A stretch of DNA of 44,967 bases from NCBI GenBank assembly GCA_001464215.1, contig LNEZ01000050.1:1-44967 (forward strand). The letters are read 5' to 3'. The position numbers and the translations under genes were made by a program. Origin of the DNA: Rhizobiales bacterium Ga0077548 (GTDB lineage Bacteria; Pseudomonadota; Alphaproteobacteria; Rhizobiales; Xanthobacteraceae). The notes beneath the pieces are model-generated. The model had not been told where the DNA came from. It ran no database searches and was given only the letters and a program-made list of their open reading frames with translations. This document shows positions 6,655-15,042 of the stretch, piece after piece; position 1 is the stretch's first letter; each line of letters starts with the position of its first letter.

Positions 6655-7614
6655 ATGCCCAAATATAGAAACAACCTGCCGCAGTTCGGCAGCACGATCT
6701 TCCTCACCGACAGCGGTATGGAGACGAGCCTGATCTATCATCACGGCATCGACCTGCCGCACTTCGCGTCCTTCGACCTGATGAAGAACGCGGAAGGCCG
6801 CGCGGTCGTGGATGCCTATTATGCGAAGCACGCAGCACTCGCGAAGCATAAGGGTCTCGGCTTCGTGCTGGAGACGCCGACCTGGCGCGCGAACAAGGAT
6901 TGGGGCGCGAAGCTCGGCTACACCTCAGGCCAGCTCGCCCGCGTCAATCGAGATTGCATCGAACTGATGCTCGATATCCGCAAACGCTATGAGTCCGCAA
7001 ATTCGCCGATGCCGATTTCCGGCAATATCGGCCCACGCGGCGACGGTTACAAATTCGAGACCAAGATGACGGTGAAGGAAGCCTGCGCCTATCACGCACA
7101 ACAGGTGAAGACATTCGCCGACACCGAAGCGGATTTCGTTTCAGGATTCACGATGAACTACATCGAGGAAGCGATTGGCATTATCTTGGCTTGCGAGCTT
7201 GCCGATATTCCGGTGGTGATCTCGTTCACTGTTGAGACCGACGGCAGGATGGCGAGCGGCGAGACGATGCGGGAAGCCGTCGAAAAGATGGACGCCGCGA
7301 CCGGAGCCTATGCCGCTTACTACATGATCAACTGTGCGCACCCGACGCATTTCGAAAGCGCGATTGCCGCGGGCGAAGGCTGGGTGCAACGGATCAAGGG
7401 CCTGCGCGCAAACTCATCAAAAAAGAGCCACGCCGAACTCGATGCCTCGACCGAGCTTGACGAAGGCAACCCGCACGAGCTTGGCGCGCAATATCGCGCG
7501 CTCAGAAAGAAAATACCGGGGATGACCGTGCTCGGCGGCTGCTGCGGCACCGACATCCGGCACGTCGAGCAGATTTGCCTAGCGTGTACCGAAGTAGAAA
7601 CGGAAGCGGCCTAA
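6655..7614 (+). CDS. Homocysteine S-methyltransferase family protein
   Basis: A 319-residue cytosolic enzyme of the zinc-dependent homocysteine methyltransferase (MmuM/BhmT-like) family. The N-terminal TDSGMETSLIYHHGIDLP is the conserved start of the barrel, and FVLETPTWRAN follows. Zinc ligands are visible: the cysteine in MINCAHPTHF (about residue 226) and the pair in VLGGCCGTDIRH (about 298-299). The family transfers methyl from S-methylmethionine or betaine-type donors to homocysteine, giving methionine; the donor cannot be told here. GGAG at 6645-6648 supports the start. The upstream region is the second copy of the tetR promoter/operator, so control by TetR is possible. A terminator follows closely. 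Confidence 0.88.
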   Translation: MPKYRNNLPQFGSTIFLTDSGMETSLIYHHGIDLPHFASFDLMKNAEGRAVVDAYYAKHAALAKHKGLGFVLETPTWRANKDWGAKLGYTSGQLARVNRDCIELMLDIRKRYESANSPMPISGNIGPRGDGYKFETKMTVKEACAYHAQQVKTFADTEADFVSGFTMNYIEEAIGIILACELADIPVVISFTVETDGRMASGETMREAVEKMDAATGAYAAYYMINCAHPTHFESAIAAGEGWVQRIKGLRANSSKKSHAELDASTELDEGNPHELGAQYRALRKKIPGMTVLGGCCGTDIRHVEQICLACTEVETEAA

Positions 7615-7620
7615 ATGAAA

Positions 7621-7649
7621 CGGCTGGCGGCAACGCCGGCCGTTATTTT
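7621..7649 (+). terminator. Rho-independent terminator after the homocysteine methyltransferase
   Basis: CGGCTGGCG (7621-7629) pairs with CGCCGGCCG (7634-7642) across a GCAA tetraloop, with one T-G wobble. TTATTTT follows. It lies immediately next to the stop codon of the converging MFS gene. Confidence 0.75.
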
Positions 7650-8762
7650 CTAGCTGCGGCTTGCGCGGCGCATAACCACTGCGTCGGCAACCGCGAATGC
7701 GGCTCCAAGCGCGTAAGCGATAGCCGCAAATAACGGGATCGCGGCATTGCCTATCCAGTCGCCGACCGCCCCGCCTCCGAGCGGGCCGATCATCTGGCCG
7801 ATTGCGAGCAGCGCAGACGCGATGCTGAACGCGCGCGGATAATCGGTGTCCGAAGCACGATCCCGCACATAAGCGATCACGATCGTTGGTGTTGCGGCAA
7901 GGCCCAGCCCCACGAGCAGCGCACCGGCAAGAGCGGCCGCGGACGAATTTCCAGAAGCGACAATCGAGCCGGCCGTGCCGAACGAAAGCGCTGCGACCAG
8001 CGCGAGGCGCTTCACGCGCTCATCATTCAGAAGAATGAAAGTCCCGAACGATCCGATCATGGATGCAACGCCAAGCGTTACCCAAGTCGTACTCGCCGTA
8101 AAAGTCGAAGCACCGATGGCGGTCAGCCGGACACCGGCGAACGTCGCATAAGCGAGATAGCCGATACCGAAGAAGAAGTACGCCAACGTGAGAAAGAGCC
8201 AACGCCTAGAAAGCATTACTTCTGCTTTCGCAGGCGATGCGATTGTCGCAGCGTTTGGTGTCGCGCTCGACGCGGTTCTTTTGTCGGCTGGCGGAAATGC
8301 CAGCGCGACGGCAAGCGCGACCGCTGCCGTCACTGCGAAGGCTACTCTCCAGCCAATCGCCGTTTCCACCAGATACGAGACGCAAAGACCGCTTCCGATG
8401 ATTGCGACGTTCATCCCCGCCCAAACGATTGCGCTCACCAGCGGGCGTCTAGCGACGCTTACGGCCTCATAGACGATCACGAATATCGCGAGAATGCCGA
8501 CGCCCGCCCCGATCCCGGTTGCAAGCCGCCCGGCAGCAAGAATGAAATAGCCAAATGCGCTCGCGGGAGCGAAGGCGCAGGCGAGCGCTCCGACAGCGAT
8601 CAGAAGGTGCGCGTTACGCGACATTCTCCACGCCGCCATTCGTTTGCCCAGCGATGCGGCAACGAGCGTCCCGATCAGATAGCCTGCGAGATGAATCGTG
8701 TTGAGACTGCCGCTTGCGAAATAGTCTAGGCCAAGCTCGCGGCGCAGCGAAGGCAGCATCAC
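7650..8762 (-). CDS. MFS transporter, YbfB/YjiJ family
   Basis: An inner-membrane major facilitator with about 11-12 helices, rich in Ala/Gly. Conserved features include LNTIHLAGYLIGTLVAA (helix 2), AAGRLATGIGAGVGI (helix 4) and a C-terminal half starting near LFLTLAYFFFGIGYLAYATF, all typical of the YbfB/YjiJ group. The substrate is unknown. The first canonical start is GTG 8762, then ATG 8759, but both would omit helix 1. In the same frame upstream lies GIALNVGLARFTYGVMLP, the family's conserved helix-1 sequence, preceded by more hydrophobic residues back to about 8838. No ATG, GTG or TTG occurs in that stretch; a CTG at 8862-8864 overlaps the gatB stop. The true start is therefore unresolved. 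Confidence 0.8.
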   Translation of the reverse strand: MMLPSLRRELGLDYFASGSLNTIHLAGYLIGTLVAASLGKRMAAWRMSRNAHLLIAVGALACAFAPASAFGYFILAAGRLATGIGAGVGILAIFVIVYEAVSVARRPLVSAIVWAGMNVAIIGSGLCVSYLVETAIGWRVAFAVTAAVALAVALAFPPADKRTASSATPNAATIASPAKAEVMLSRRWLFLTLAYFFFGIGYLAYATFAGVRLTAIGASTFTASTTWVTLGVASMIGSFGTFILLNDERVKRLALVAALSFGTAGSIVASGNSSAAALAGALLVGLGLAATPTIVIAYVRDRASDTDYPRAFSIASALLAIGQMIGPLGGGAVGDWIGNAAIPLFAAIAYALGAAFAVADAVVMRRASRS

Positions 8763-8860
8763 GCCGTAAGTGAAACGCGCGAGCCCGACGTTAAGCGCAA
8801 TGCCTACCGCGCCCCACAGGATAAGCGTGAGCAGCAGCGGATGCGATTTCCCGGATGCGT

Positions 8861-10330
8861 TCAGATGCCGAGCTTCTTCTTCAGGATATCGTTCACGGCC
8901 TGCGGGTTCGCCTTGCCGCCTGATGCCTTGATGACCTGACCGACGAACCAGCCGAGCATGGTGGGTTTTGCCTTCACCTGCTCCACCTTATCCGGGTTCT
9001 TCGCGATGATGTCGTCCACGACCTTCTCGATCGCGCCGGTGTCGGTGACCTGCTTCATGCCGCGCTTCTCGACGACATCACGCGGATCGCCGCCCTCTTC
9101 CCAGACGATTTCGAAGAGGTCTTTTGCGATTTTTCCTGAGATGGTGCCGTCGGAGATCAAATCGACAATCGCACCGAGCTGACCAGCCGAGACCGGGCTC
9201 TGCTCGATTGTTTTGTCTTCTTTATTGAGGCGCCCGAAGAATTCGTTGACCATGAAGTTTGCCGCCGCCTTCGCGTCGCGGCCCGATGCCACTTCCTCGA
9301 AGAACGCCGCGGTCTCGCGCTCGGCAATCAGCACGCCCGCGTCATAAGGCGAGAGGCCGAAGTCTTTCACGAAGCGCGCCTTCTTTTCATCCGGCAATTC
9401 CGGCAGGTCTGCTTTCAGCTTCGCAACGAAGGCGTCGTCGAATTCGAGCGGCAGCAAATCCGGATCGGGGAAGTAGCGGTAGTCATGCGCCTCTTCCTTC
9501 GAGCGCATCGAACGCGTCTCGCCCTTGGCGTTGTCGAACAGCCGCGTCTCCTGATCGATCTTGCCGCCGTCTTCGATGACATTGATCTGGCGCCGCGCCT
9601 CGTACTCGATCGCCTGTCCGATAAAGCGGACCGAGTTCACGTTCTTGATTTCGCACCGCGTGCCCAGAGGATCACCCGGCTTGCGCACCGAGACGTTCAC
9701 GTCCGCGCGCAGATTGCCCTTCTCCATGTCGCCGTCGCAGGTGCCTAAGTAACGCAGGATCGTGCGCAGCTTCGTGACATATGCCTTGGCTTCATCGGAC
9801 GAGCGAAGATCGGGCTTCGACACAATCTCCATGAGCGCCACGCCGGAACGATTGAGATCGACGTAAGACATCGACGGATGCTGATCGTGCAGCGACTTGC
9901 CGGCGTCCTGCTCGAGATGCAGCCGCTCGATGCCGACTTCGAATGACGAGCCGTCCTGCATATCGACGGTGACGACGCCCTCGCCGACCACCGGATGCTT
10001 GAACTGGCTGATCTGATAGCCCTGCGGCAGATCGGGATAGAAATAGTTCTTGCGGTCGAACACGGACCTCTTGTTGATCTGCGCCTTCAAGCCAAGGCCG
10101 GTCTTCACCGCCTGCTCGACGCACTTCTTGTTGATCACCGGCAACATACCGGGCATCGCGGCATCGACCAGCGAAACGTGAGAGTTCGGCTCGCCCCCGA
10201 ATTCGGTGCTTGCGCCGGAGAAGAGCTTTGCGTTCGAGGTCACCTGCGCATGGATTTCCATGCCGATGACGACTTCCCAGTCGTGCTTGTCGCCTTTGAG
10301 AAGCTTGGGATTACGGGCGGGTGCGTTCAT
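8861..10330 (-). CDS. gatB: Aspartyl/glutamyl-tRNA amidotransferase subunit B
   Basis: A complete 489-residue GatB. The cradle domain begins with [20 protein letters not shown] and contains [32 protein letters not shown] and [13 protein letters not shown], the kinase-like part that phosphorylates Glu or Asp on mischarged tRNA. The C-terminal helical and YqeY-like tail (about residues 330-489) binds tRNA and ends [10 protein letters not shown]. It acts with GatA and GatC, encoded together at 15043-16815 on the same strand but nearly 5 kb away. Length and motifs are normal. Confidence 0.97.
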   Translation of the reverse strand: MNAPARNPKLLKGDKHDWEVVIGMEIHAQVTSNAKLFSGASTEFGGEPNSHVSLVDAAMPGMLPVINKKCVEQAVKTGLGLKAQINKRSVFDRKNYFYPDLPQGYQISQFKHPVVGEGVVTVDMQDGSSFEVGIERLHLEQDAGKSLHDQHPSMSYVDLNRSGVALMEIVSKPDLRSSDEAKAYVTKLRTILRYLGTCDGDMEKGNLRADVNVSVRKPGDPLGTRCEIKNVNSVRFIGQAIEYEARRQINVIEDGGKIDQETRLFDNAKGETRSMRSKEEAHDYRYFPDPDLLPLEFDDAFVAKLKADLPELPDEKKARFVKDFGLSPYDAGVLIAERETAAFFEEVASGRDAKAAANFMVNEFFGRLNKEDKTIEQSPVSAGQLGAIVDLISDGTISGKIAKDLFEIVWEEGGDPRDVVEKRGMKQVTDTGAIEKVVDDIIAKNPDKVEQVKAKPTMLGWFVGQVIKASGGKANPQAVNDILKKKLGI

Positions 10331-10361
10331 TCGGTTCTTCTAGGCAAATCGCGCGCCGTTC

Positions 10362-11081
10362 TCAACCCAGCAGCCACGGCAGCAGAAGCGGCACCAGAAT
10401 CGCGGTCAGCACGCCGTTCAGCCCGAGCGCGATGCCCGCGAAGGTGCCGGCCAGCGGGTTGACCTGAAACGCCCGCGCGGTGCCGATCCCGTGCGAGACG
10501 AGGCCCGCGGCGAAGCCTCTCGCCGCGTAGTTCTTGAGCCGAAGCAGGTTCATCAAAGGCGTCACGATGATGGCGCCCGAGATGCCGGTCATAATGACCA
10601 TGACCGCGGTCAGCGCCGGGTCGCCCTGAATTTTCTCGGCGACACCCATCGCAATCGCGGCGGTCGCCGATTTTGGCGCAAGTGCAAGTGTGGCGAGTTT
10701 GCTCAGGCCAAGCCATTTCGCGAGCAGCACCGCGGAACTGATCGAAATGATCGAGCCGACGATGAGCGCGACGATCATCGGCACGAACATTCGCTTCACT
10801 TCCGGCAGATGCCGGTAGAGCGGCACCGCAAGCGCGACGGTCGCCGGCCCGAGCAGGAAATGAATGAACTGCGCGCCAGCGAAATAGGACGGAAACGCAG
10901 TCTTCGAGATGATCAGCACGGCGGAGATAAACACCACCGACATCAAAACCGGATTGGCGAGCGGGTGCCGTCCGCACGCAGCAGAGATTGCGTCGGCCAC
11001 GATGTAAGCGACGATTGTCGCCGTCAGCCACAACAGCGGACTGCCGGAGAGATAGACCCAGAGATCGACGAAATTGATCAT
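10362..11081 (-). CDS. lrgB: LrgB/CidB family membrane protein
   Basis: A 239-residue inner-membrane protein with seven to eight hydrophobic helices. FLLGPATVALAVPLYRHLP, KSATAAIAMGVAEKIQGDP and a C-terminal SHGIGTARAFQ are LrgB family landmarks. LrgB works with LrgA in holin-like control of murein hydrolase activity in staphylococci; in other bacteria such pairs have been linked to export of small metabolites. Its start overlaps the stop of the LrgA gene (ATGA), so the pair is one translationally coupled operon. About 30 bp downstream lies gatB on the same strand, so read-through into gatB is possible. Confidence 0.9.
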   Translation of the reverse strand: MINFVDLWVYLSGSPLLWLTATIVAYIVADAISAACGRHPLANPVLMSVVFISAVLIISKTAFPSYFAGAQFIHFLLGPATVALAVPLYRHLPEVKRMFVPMIVALIVGSIISISSAVLLAKWLGLSKLATLALAPKSATAAIAMGVAEKIQGDPALTAVMVIMTGISGAIIVTPLMNLLRLKNYAARGFAAGLVSHGIGTARAFQVNPLAGTFAGIALGLNGVLTAILVPLLLPWLLG

Positions 11082-11452
11082 CGTCCTTTCTCTCCGGGCG
11101 CCTCGTCAGCGATCTTCATGAGCTTCGCAATCGCGGCAAAAGTGACCGCGGTGGCAGCCAGCGAAAGCGCGATTGAAACAAGAATGATTGCGAGCAGCTT
11201 CCAGCCTTCCGCGCCGAGCAGAGGAAGCTGCTGCACGACGCCGACACCCGCCGGCACGAACAAAAGCGACAGATGTTTCAAAATCCCGTCGGCGGTTTCG
11301 TTCGTCGCCTCCGGCAGCGGCAGCTTTGAGACGAGCCACACGAACAGAAGCGCAAGTCCGATCACCGGCCCCGGCAACGGCGAACCCACCGCGCGGACCA
11401 GCGCTTCACCTGCGAGCTGGAGACAGAGCAGAATTGCAAAAGCGTGAAGCAT
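11078..11452 (-). CDS. lrgA: LrgA/CidA family holin-like protein
   Basis: A 124-residue inner-membrane protein with four hydrophobic helices. LQLAGEALVRAVGSPLPGPV followed by IGLALLFVWLV is the LrgA/CidA signature, and LSLLFVPAGVGVVQQ the second. The length is typical. It is the first gene of lrgAB and is divergent from the proline-rich membrane protein at 11573; the 120-bp gap holds the latter's sigma-EcfG-type promoter. No promoter for lrgA could be assigned with confidence. Confidence 0.9.
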   Translation of the reverse strand: MLHAFAILLCLQLAGEALVRAVGSPLPGPVIGLALLFVWLVSKLPLPEATNETADGILKHLSLLFVPAGVGVVQQLPLLGAEGWKLLAIILVSIALSLAATAVTFAAIAKLMKIADEAPGEKGR

Positions 11453-11517
11453 TGGAATTTCTGTAACGAATCGTGAGCCACGGGATCGCCGTAATTCCTA
11501 CGGCACAGCGCAAAATT

Positions 11518-11542
11518 GGAACAGTCTGCGCTTCCCTGCGTT
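11518..11542 (+). promoter_or_regulatory. Sigma-EcfG-type general-stress promoter
   Basis: GGAAC at 11518-11522 and CGTT at 11539-11542 with a 16-bp spacer match the alphaproteobacterial general stress response promoter consensus exactly. The -10 lies 30 bp upstream of the ATG of the 11573 gene. Confidence 0.75.
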
Positions 11543-11572
11543 TTCCCCGCTCTAACCCGAGGAGGAAACGTC

Positions 11573-11896
11573 ATGGCTTATGATCCGAACGACCCCCGCA
11601 AAACGTTCGAGTATGACGAATTCAGCCGCCGTCCGAGCATCGATCCGGCTCCGGCCGGATTCACGGGTCTCGTGATCGGCGCCATCGTTGTACTCGGCGC
11701 ATTGATCGCGTTCCTGATGTTCCGCACGGATACGGACACGACGACGATCGGTATGAACCAGACGCCAGCCATGCAGCAGTCGCCGTCGCCGAATACCGCG
11801 CCGCCTGCACCGCCGGCAGTGACGCCTACGAACCCGACCAATACGGGTCCGACCGCGCCGCCTGCCCCGCAAACGCCTCCGGCAAATAATAACTAA
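11573..11896 (+). CDS. Small membrane protein with a proline/threonine-rich tail
   Basis: A 107-residue protein I do not recognise as a named family. A hydrophilic N-terminus (MAYDPNDPRKTFEYDEF) of about 30 residues precedes one membrane helix (GLVIGAIVVLGALIAFLMF, about 31-50), and the C-terminal half is Pro/Thr/Ala/Asn-rich and probably disordered. With no signal peptide and this layout, the tail is likely periplasmic. The start is fixed by GAGGAGG just upstream. A perfect sigma-EcfG promoter motif stands 30 bp before it, so it is probably stress-induced. A terminator follows at 11909. Confidence 0.75.
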   Translation: MAYDPNDPRKTFEYDEFSRRPSIDPAPAGFTGLVIGAIVVLGALIAFLMFRTDTDTTTIGMNQTPAMQQSPSPNTAPPAPPAVTPTNPTNTGPTAPPAPQTPPANNN

Positions 11897-11908
11897 CGAG
11901 CTCGTTGA

Positions 11909-11939
11909 AACCGGCCCGCAGCAATGCGGGCCGGTTTTT
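11909..11939. terminator. Rho-independent terminator
   Basis: AACCGGCCCGC (11909-11919) and GCGGGCCGGTT (11926-11936) form a perfect 11-bp stem with a 6-nt loop, followed by Ts. AA before the left arm makes it usable from the minus side too, where the patatin gene ends at 11945. Confidence 0.9.
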
Positions 11940-11944
11940 CGTTC

Positions 11945-13357
11945 TTAACGTCTGGTGCTGTCGAGAAAGCGCCGCAGAACGTCGCTGTTGGTCACCGACT
12001 CGTCTCCTGCAGCGATCACTTCGTCGACCTGATCCTGCGGCAATTGCAGCGTGGTTTTGACCTTGTTCAGATACTGCTCGCGCTGCCCGCCGATTTGGTC
12101 GAAGCCGACCCTGCCGATGAAGAAGCGCACATCGCGGCAGTTCCAGCGCGCGGGCACGCCATATTGCCTGCGCTGTTCTGCGTTTAACCCGCAGCGCCAA
12201 CGCACCATCTGCTGGCGCCATTCTTCCATGGTCTGTTCAAACGCCGTGTAGCTCGCGCGCACGCTGGCATCGATTGCCGTATCCGCGGCCGCCGAAACGA
12301 GATCCGCGCCGCGTGGGCCTTCGAGTGTATTCACCCAATCGCCGACCGCGGCACGCCCCGCATCGACCACGAGAAAAAGTGCGCGGCGCAGCTTTACGGC
12401 CTGATGCGGCGTCAAGGGCTCGAACGGCGTACTTGCCGAAAGCCGCGCGATCGTGAAGCCCGAAAGCCCGTAATTATCGACCAGACCGCCGTCCAGGAGC
12501 TTCACGTAGCGCACGCTGCCATTGTGGTAGCTCGCTAGTGCCAAAGCCGTGCTGCGCAAGAGCGGAGGTGCATTCGGATTATTGCGCGCCTTGATCACCC
12601 AGTCCGGCAACGGCGCGGCGCACTTGCCCGCATAGCTCTCGATCACGATCGGCGCGAATGCGATCGGCACCGCCGCGGAGGAAGCCACCGCGTCGGCGAT
12701 CGGATAGCGGTTCAGGTCAGAGCACATCACGCTGAAGGCGGTGTGGCTGAAGACAAACGGCGTGCGGTTGAAAATATCCGCTGCGTTGATCAGCACGCGC
12801 GGACGCGCCTGCGCGGCATAGGCGGAGAAAGTGGCGCCATCGAAGAGATTCTGACTGAGCCAGCGCGGCAAATGCGTGGCGTCGTTGACGCCGCCGGATA
12901 GGCCGCGCACGAGATTGCCCGGCGTGATGCTTGTCGAGAGCGCGTCACTCTCGACATTCTTCAAAAGAAAACGCTCGCGGAAATCCAGCAGCGCCGCGCG
13001 CTTTTTCAAACCAAAATAAGCGGCGGTAATCGACCCTCCTGAAACGCCGCTGACGAAGTCAACTTCGTCAAGCATTGGCTGCGGACCGCGCGTAGTCGCA
13101 ATCTGGAAGCGGTCGAGCCCGCGCAGCACGCCGAAGGAATACGCGGCTGCGCGCGTACCGCCGCCTGAAAAAGACAAGACGACGATATGTTCATCGGCCT
13201 CCGCGAGCGGCGGCGCATTCTGTTCGGCCACGATCGCGGCGAGCGGCGCATTCAGCGGCTCGTTCACCGGGATGTTGTGAACCGAGCAGCCTGTCGCAAG
13301 CAGCACAAATGCCGTCGCAATCGAACCTGCCCTCACCGCGCGAACGCTACGCCACAC
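11945..13357 (-). CDS. Patatin-like phospholipase, probable lipoprotein
   Basis: About 470 residues. The patatin fold is shown by the oxyanion loop SFSGGGTRAAAYSFG, the nucleophile elbow FVSGVSGGSITAAYFG (GVSGG serine) and the catalytic Asp in KLLDGGLVDNYG; together these give a Ser-Asp dyad lipase acting on phospholipids or other esters. An N-terminal hydrophobic stretch ends in LLATGC, a lipobox, so the enzyme is likely lipid-anchored in the envelope. GTG 13357 is preferred: it has GGAG 7 nt upstream and lies below the candidate promoter at 13401-13425; an earlier in-frame GTG at 13396 would sit on the transcription start. It is divergent from the 13486 gene. The C-terminal 120 residues (after the DGG motif) are not recognised beyond the fold. 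Confidence 0.82.
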   Translation of the reverse strand: MWRSVRAVRAGSIATAFVLLATGCSVHNIPVNEPLNAPLAAIVAEQNAPPLAEADEHIVVLSFSGGGTRAAAYSFGVLRGLDRFQIATTRGPQPMLDEVDFVSGVSGGSITAAYFGLKKRAALLDFRERFLLKNVESDALSTSITPGNLVRGLSGGVNDATHLPRWLSQNLFDGATFSAYAAQARPRVLINAADIFNRTPFVFSHTAFSVMCSDLNRYPIADAVASSAAVPIAFAPIVIESYAGKCAAPLPDWVIKARNNPNAPPLLRSTALALASYHNGSVRYVKLLDGGLVDNYGLSGFTIARLSASTPFEPLTPHQAVKLRRALFLVVDAGRAAVGDWVNTLEGPRGADLVSAAADTAIDASVRASYTAFEQTMEEWRQQMVRWRCGLNAEQRRQYGVPARWNCRDVRFFIGRVGFDQIGGQREQYLNKVKTTLQLPQDQVDEVIAAGDESVTNSDVLRRFLDSTRR

Positions 13358-13400
13358 CTCGATACTCCACCGCTGTCCGGTTCCGGACGCTAGCACAGCA

Positions 13401-13425
13401 CACGACGGAAAGGGTTAAAGGTTCC
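13401..13425 (-). promoter_or_regulatory. Near-consensus sigma-EcfG promoter for the patatin gene
   Basis: Read on the minus strand, GGAAC (13425-13421), a 16-bp spacer and CGTG (13404-13401) match the general stress promoter except for the last base (CGTT). It stands about 44 bp upstream of the chosen patatin start. Confidence 0.4.
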
Positions 13426-13433
13426 CGCAATCC

Positions 13434-13459
13434 GGAACCAAGCCTGACGATGCCGCGTT
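13434..13459 (+). promoter_or_regulatory. Sigma-EcfG-type general-stress promoter
   Basis: GGAAC at 13434-13438 and CGTT at 13456-13459 with a 17-bp spacer match the consensus exactly, 26 bp upstream of the ATG at 13486. Its -35 forms an inverted repeat with the -35 of the opposite promoter (GGTTCC, 8 bp, GGAACC). Confidence 0.75.
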
Positions 13460-13485
13460 ATCGTGACAGAACAATGGAGATTGTC

Positions 13486-13785
13486 ATGGCCCGTGCCCGG
13501 AAGAAAAAAGCCAAACCGGCGCGCAAGCGCGCCGCGAAACGCCGCAAGGCGATTGCCCAACAGTCGAGCAATGGTTGGCAGATCGGTGCCGGCGTTCTCG
13601 CCCTCACAGTCATGCTTGGTGCTGCGATTTACGCAGTCAGCTTGAATGATGGCGCTCGCACCACAGTCGCGAACTTCGTCGAACGCATCGAGGTACCGCA
13701 GTCGGTGAAGGAATTCCCCGACAAGGTGAAGCAGAGCCTGCCCGAAATGCCTTCGCTGACGGATTCGTCCGCAACAGGACGCTAA
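13486..13785 (+). CDS. Small single-pass membrane protein with a basic N-terminus
   Basis: A 99-residue protein of unknown family. The first 30 residues are almost entirely Lys/Arg/Ala (MARARKKKAKPARKRAAKRR), then one membrane helix (GAGVLALTVMLGAAIYAVSL, about 39-58), then an acidic/basic amphipathic tail. The basic head should face the cytoplasm and could contact nucleic acid or phospholipid head groups; this is inference. ATG 13486 is selected because GGAG lies 6 nt upstream and because the sigma-EcfG promoter at 13434-13459 lies within the region a longer frame would translate. Probably a stress-induced membrane protein. A terminator follows. Confidence 0.7.
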   Translation: MARARKKKAKPARKRAAKRRKAIAQQSSNGWQIGAGVLALTVMLGAAIYAVSLNDGARTTVANFVERIEVPQSVKEFPDKVKQSLPEMPSLTDSSATGR

Positions 13786-13828
13786 CGAAAGCGCTCCCGC
13801 GCAGTAATCAAGTCCAGCGCGGGACACG

Positions 13829-13862
13829 AAAAGGCCGCCTGCAATAGCACGCGGCCTTTTTG
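13829..13862. terminator. Rho-independent terminator, likely bidirectional
   Basis: AAAAGGCCGC (13829-13838) and GCGGCCTTTT (13851-13860) form a 10-bp stem with a 12-nt loop and a T tract. It lies between the 13486 gene and the converging histidine kinase gene. Confidence 0.85.
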
Positions 13863-13878
13863 CTTACGCCAACCAAAG

Positions 13879-14964
13879 TTATTGAATTGGTGCTTCGCCC
13901 ACTTCGAATGAAATCGTTGCTACGACGCCCTTGCCGGGCGCACTCACGGTACGAAATTCACCGCGTGTGTTTTCGCGGAACGATTTCACCATCAGATCGC
14001 CGATTCTGCCCGGCATTGGCCAGGTAACGCCGTCAGGCAAGCCAGCCCCGTTGTCCTCGACCGCGACGACACAAAGTGTACCTTTTCGCACGCAACGGAT
14101 GGTGATCACGCCGCCGTTCATGCCGAACGCATACTTGAATGCATTGGTGATCAGCTCGTTTACGACGAGCCCGACCGACATCGCGCTTCGCATCGGGACC
14201 AGAACGCTTTCGAGTTTCAGTTCCATCCGTACGCCGTCAGGCCCGTGCCCTTCCATCACGGCGTTCGCGATCTTGCCGATATAGGCCGCAAGATCGATAT
14301 GAGAGTCCTCAGGCCGCTCGGATAGAGAGGTATAAAGGATCGAGAGTGCATCGATCCGGCGCGCGAGACGGTCGAAATCGACTTTGTCTCCGCGCGAATG
14401 CTGACGCGCCTCGAGCCGTATCAAGGCTACGACCATCTGCAGATTGTTTCGCACGCGATGCTGCAATTCTCGCAGCAGCATATCCTTGTCGGCAATCGAC
14501 TGCTGGAGCTTTTCCCATTCGGTGCGGTCGCGGCCGGTAATGTCGACCAGCGCAAGGATACTGTAGTTTTGTCCGCTATCCTCGCTTTCGATCAGCCCAG
14601 CATAGGCTTCGATCGTCTTTTTCGTTTTCGCGGAAACAAACCGCCCCAGGTAATCCTCACCGGTGGCTATCGCATCCGCTAGCGTACGCGAGGTTTCGGT
14701 TTCGTGACAAAACTCCTCCAGCAGCGACCAGTCCTTGCCTTGGATTGTCGCCGCGTCGGTATCTAGAAGCGCGGCAAAAGCCGCATTCGCGTACCAGACG
14801 CGGTGCGTTGCGCCATCGAGCCGTGCGAGCGCCAGCGCAATCGGAAACTGATCGAGGATCGGACGGAATTCGTCGTTCTCGATCGCACGCGCTACTTCCG
14901 GCGATGCAACGATCTCTTCTGCCGAGGCAGAAGCGCTCGCGGATTGGTCTCCGGAAGTCGGCAT
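13879..14964 (-). CDS. PAS domain sensor histidine kinase, HisKA_2 type
   Basis: A 361-residue soluble kinase without membrane helices. A PAS domain spans about residues 35-145 (DQFPIALALARLDGATHRVW, NAAFAALLDTD). The HisKA_2 dimerisation domain carries the phospho-accepting His169 in LRELQHRVRNNLQMVVAL. The ATPase domain shows the N box (VVNELITNAFKYAFG, about 268-281), the G1 box VEDNGAGLP (about 302-310) and a C-terminal GKGVVATISF. HisKA_2/HWE kinases commonly phosphorylate PhyR or single-domain receivers in the alphaproteobacterial general stress response. No response regulator lies beside it, so it is an orphan. The neighbouring genes with sigma-EcfG promoters make a stress role attractive but unproven. 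Confidence 0.88.
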   Translation of the reverse strand: MPTSGDQSASASASAEEIVASPEVARAIENDEFRPILDQFPIALALARLDGATHRVWYANAAFAALLDTDAATIQGKDWSLLEEFCHETETSRTLADAIATGEDYLGRFVSAKTKKTIEAYAGLIESEDSGQNYSILALVDITGRDRTEWEKLQQSIADKDMLLRELQHRVRNNLQMVVALIRLEARQHSRGDKVDFDRLARRIDALSILYTSLSERPEDSHIDLAAYIGKIANAVMEGHGPDGVRMELKLESVLVPMRSAMSVGLVVNELITNAFKYAFGMNGGVITIRCVRKGTLCVVAVEDNGAGLPDGVTWPMPGRIGDLMVKSFRENTRGEFRTVSAPGKGVVATISFEVGEAPIQ

Positions 14965-15042
14965 AGTCCCCCAAGTCCTCGGTTTTGACTATCGCGCCTT
15001 ATCCCGTGCTTGCGTCCTGATCAAGGCGAAAACCGATGGAAC

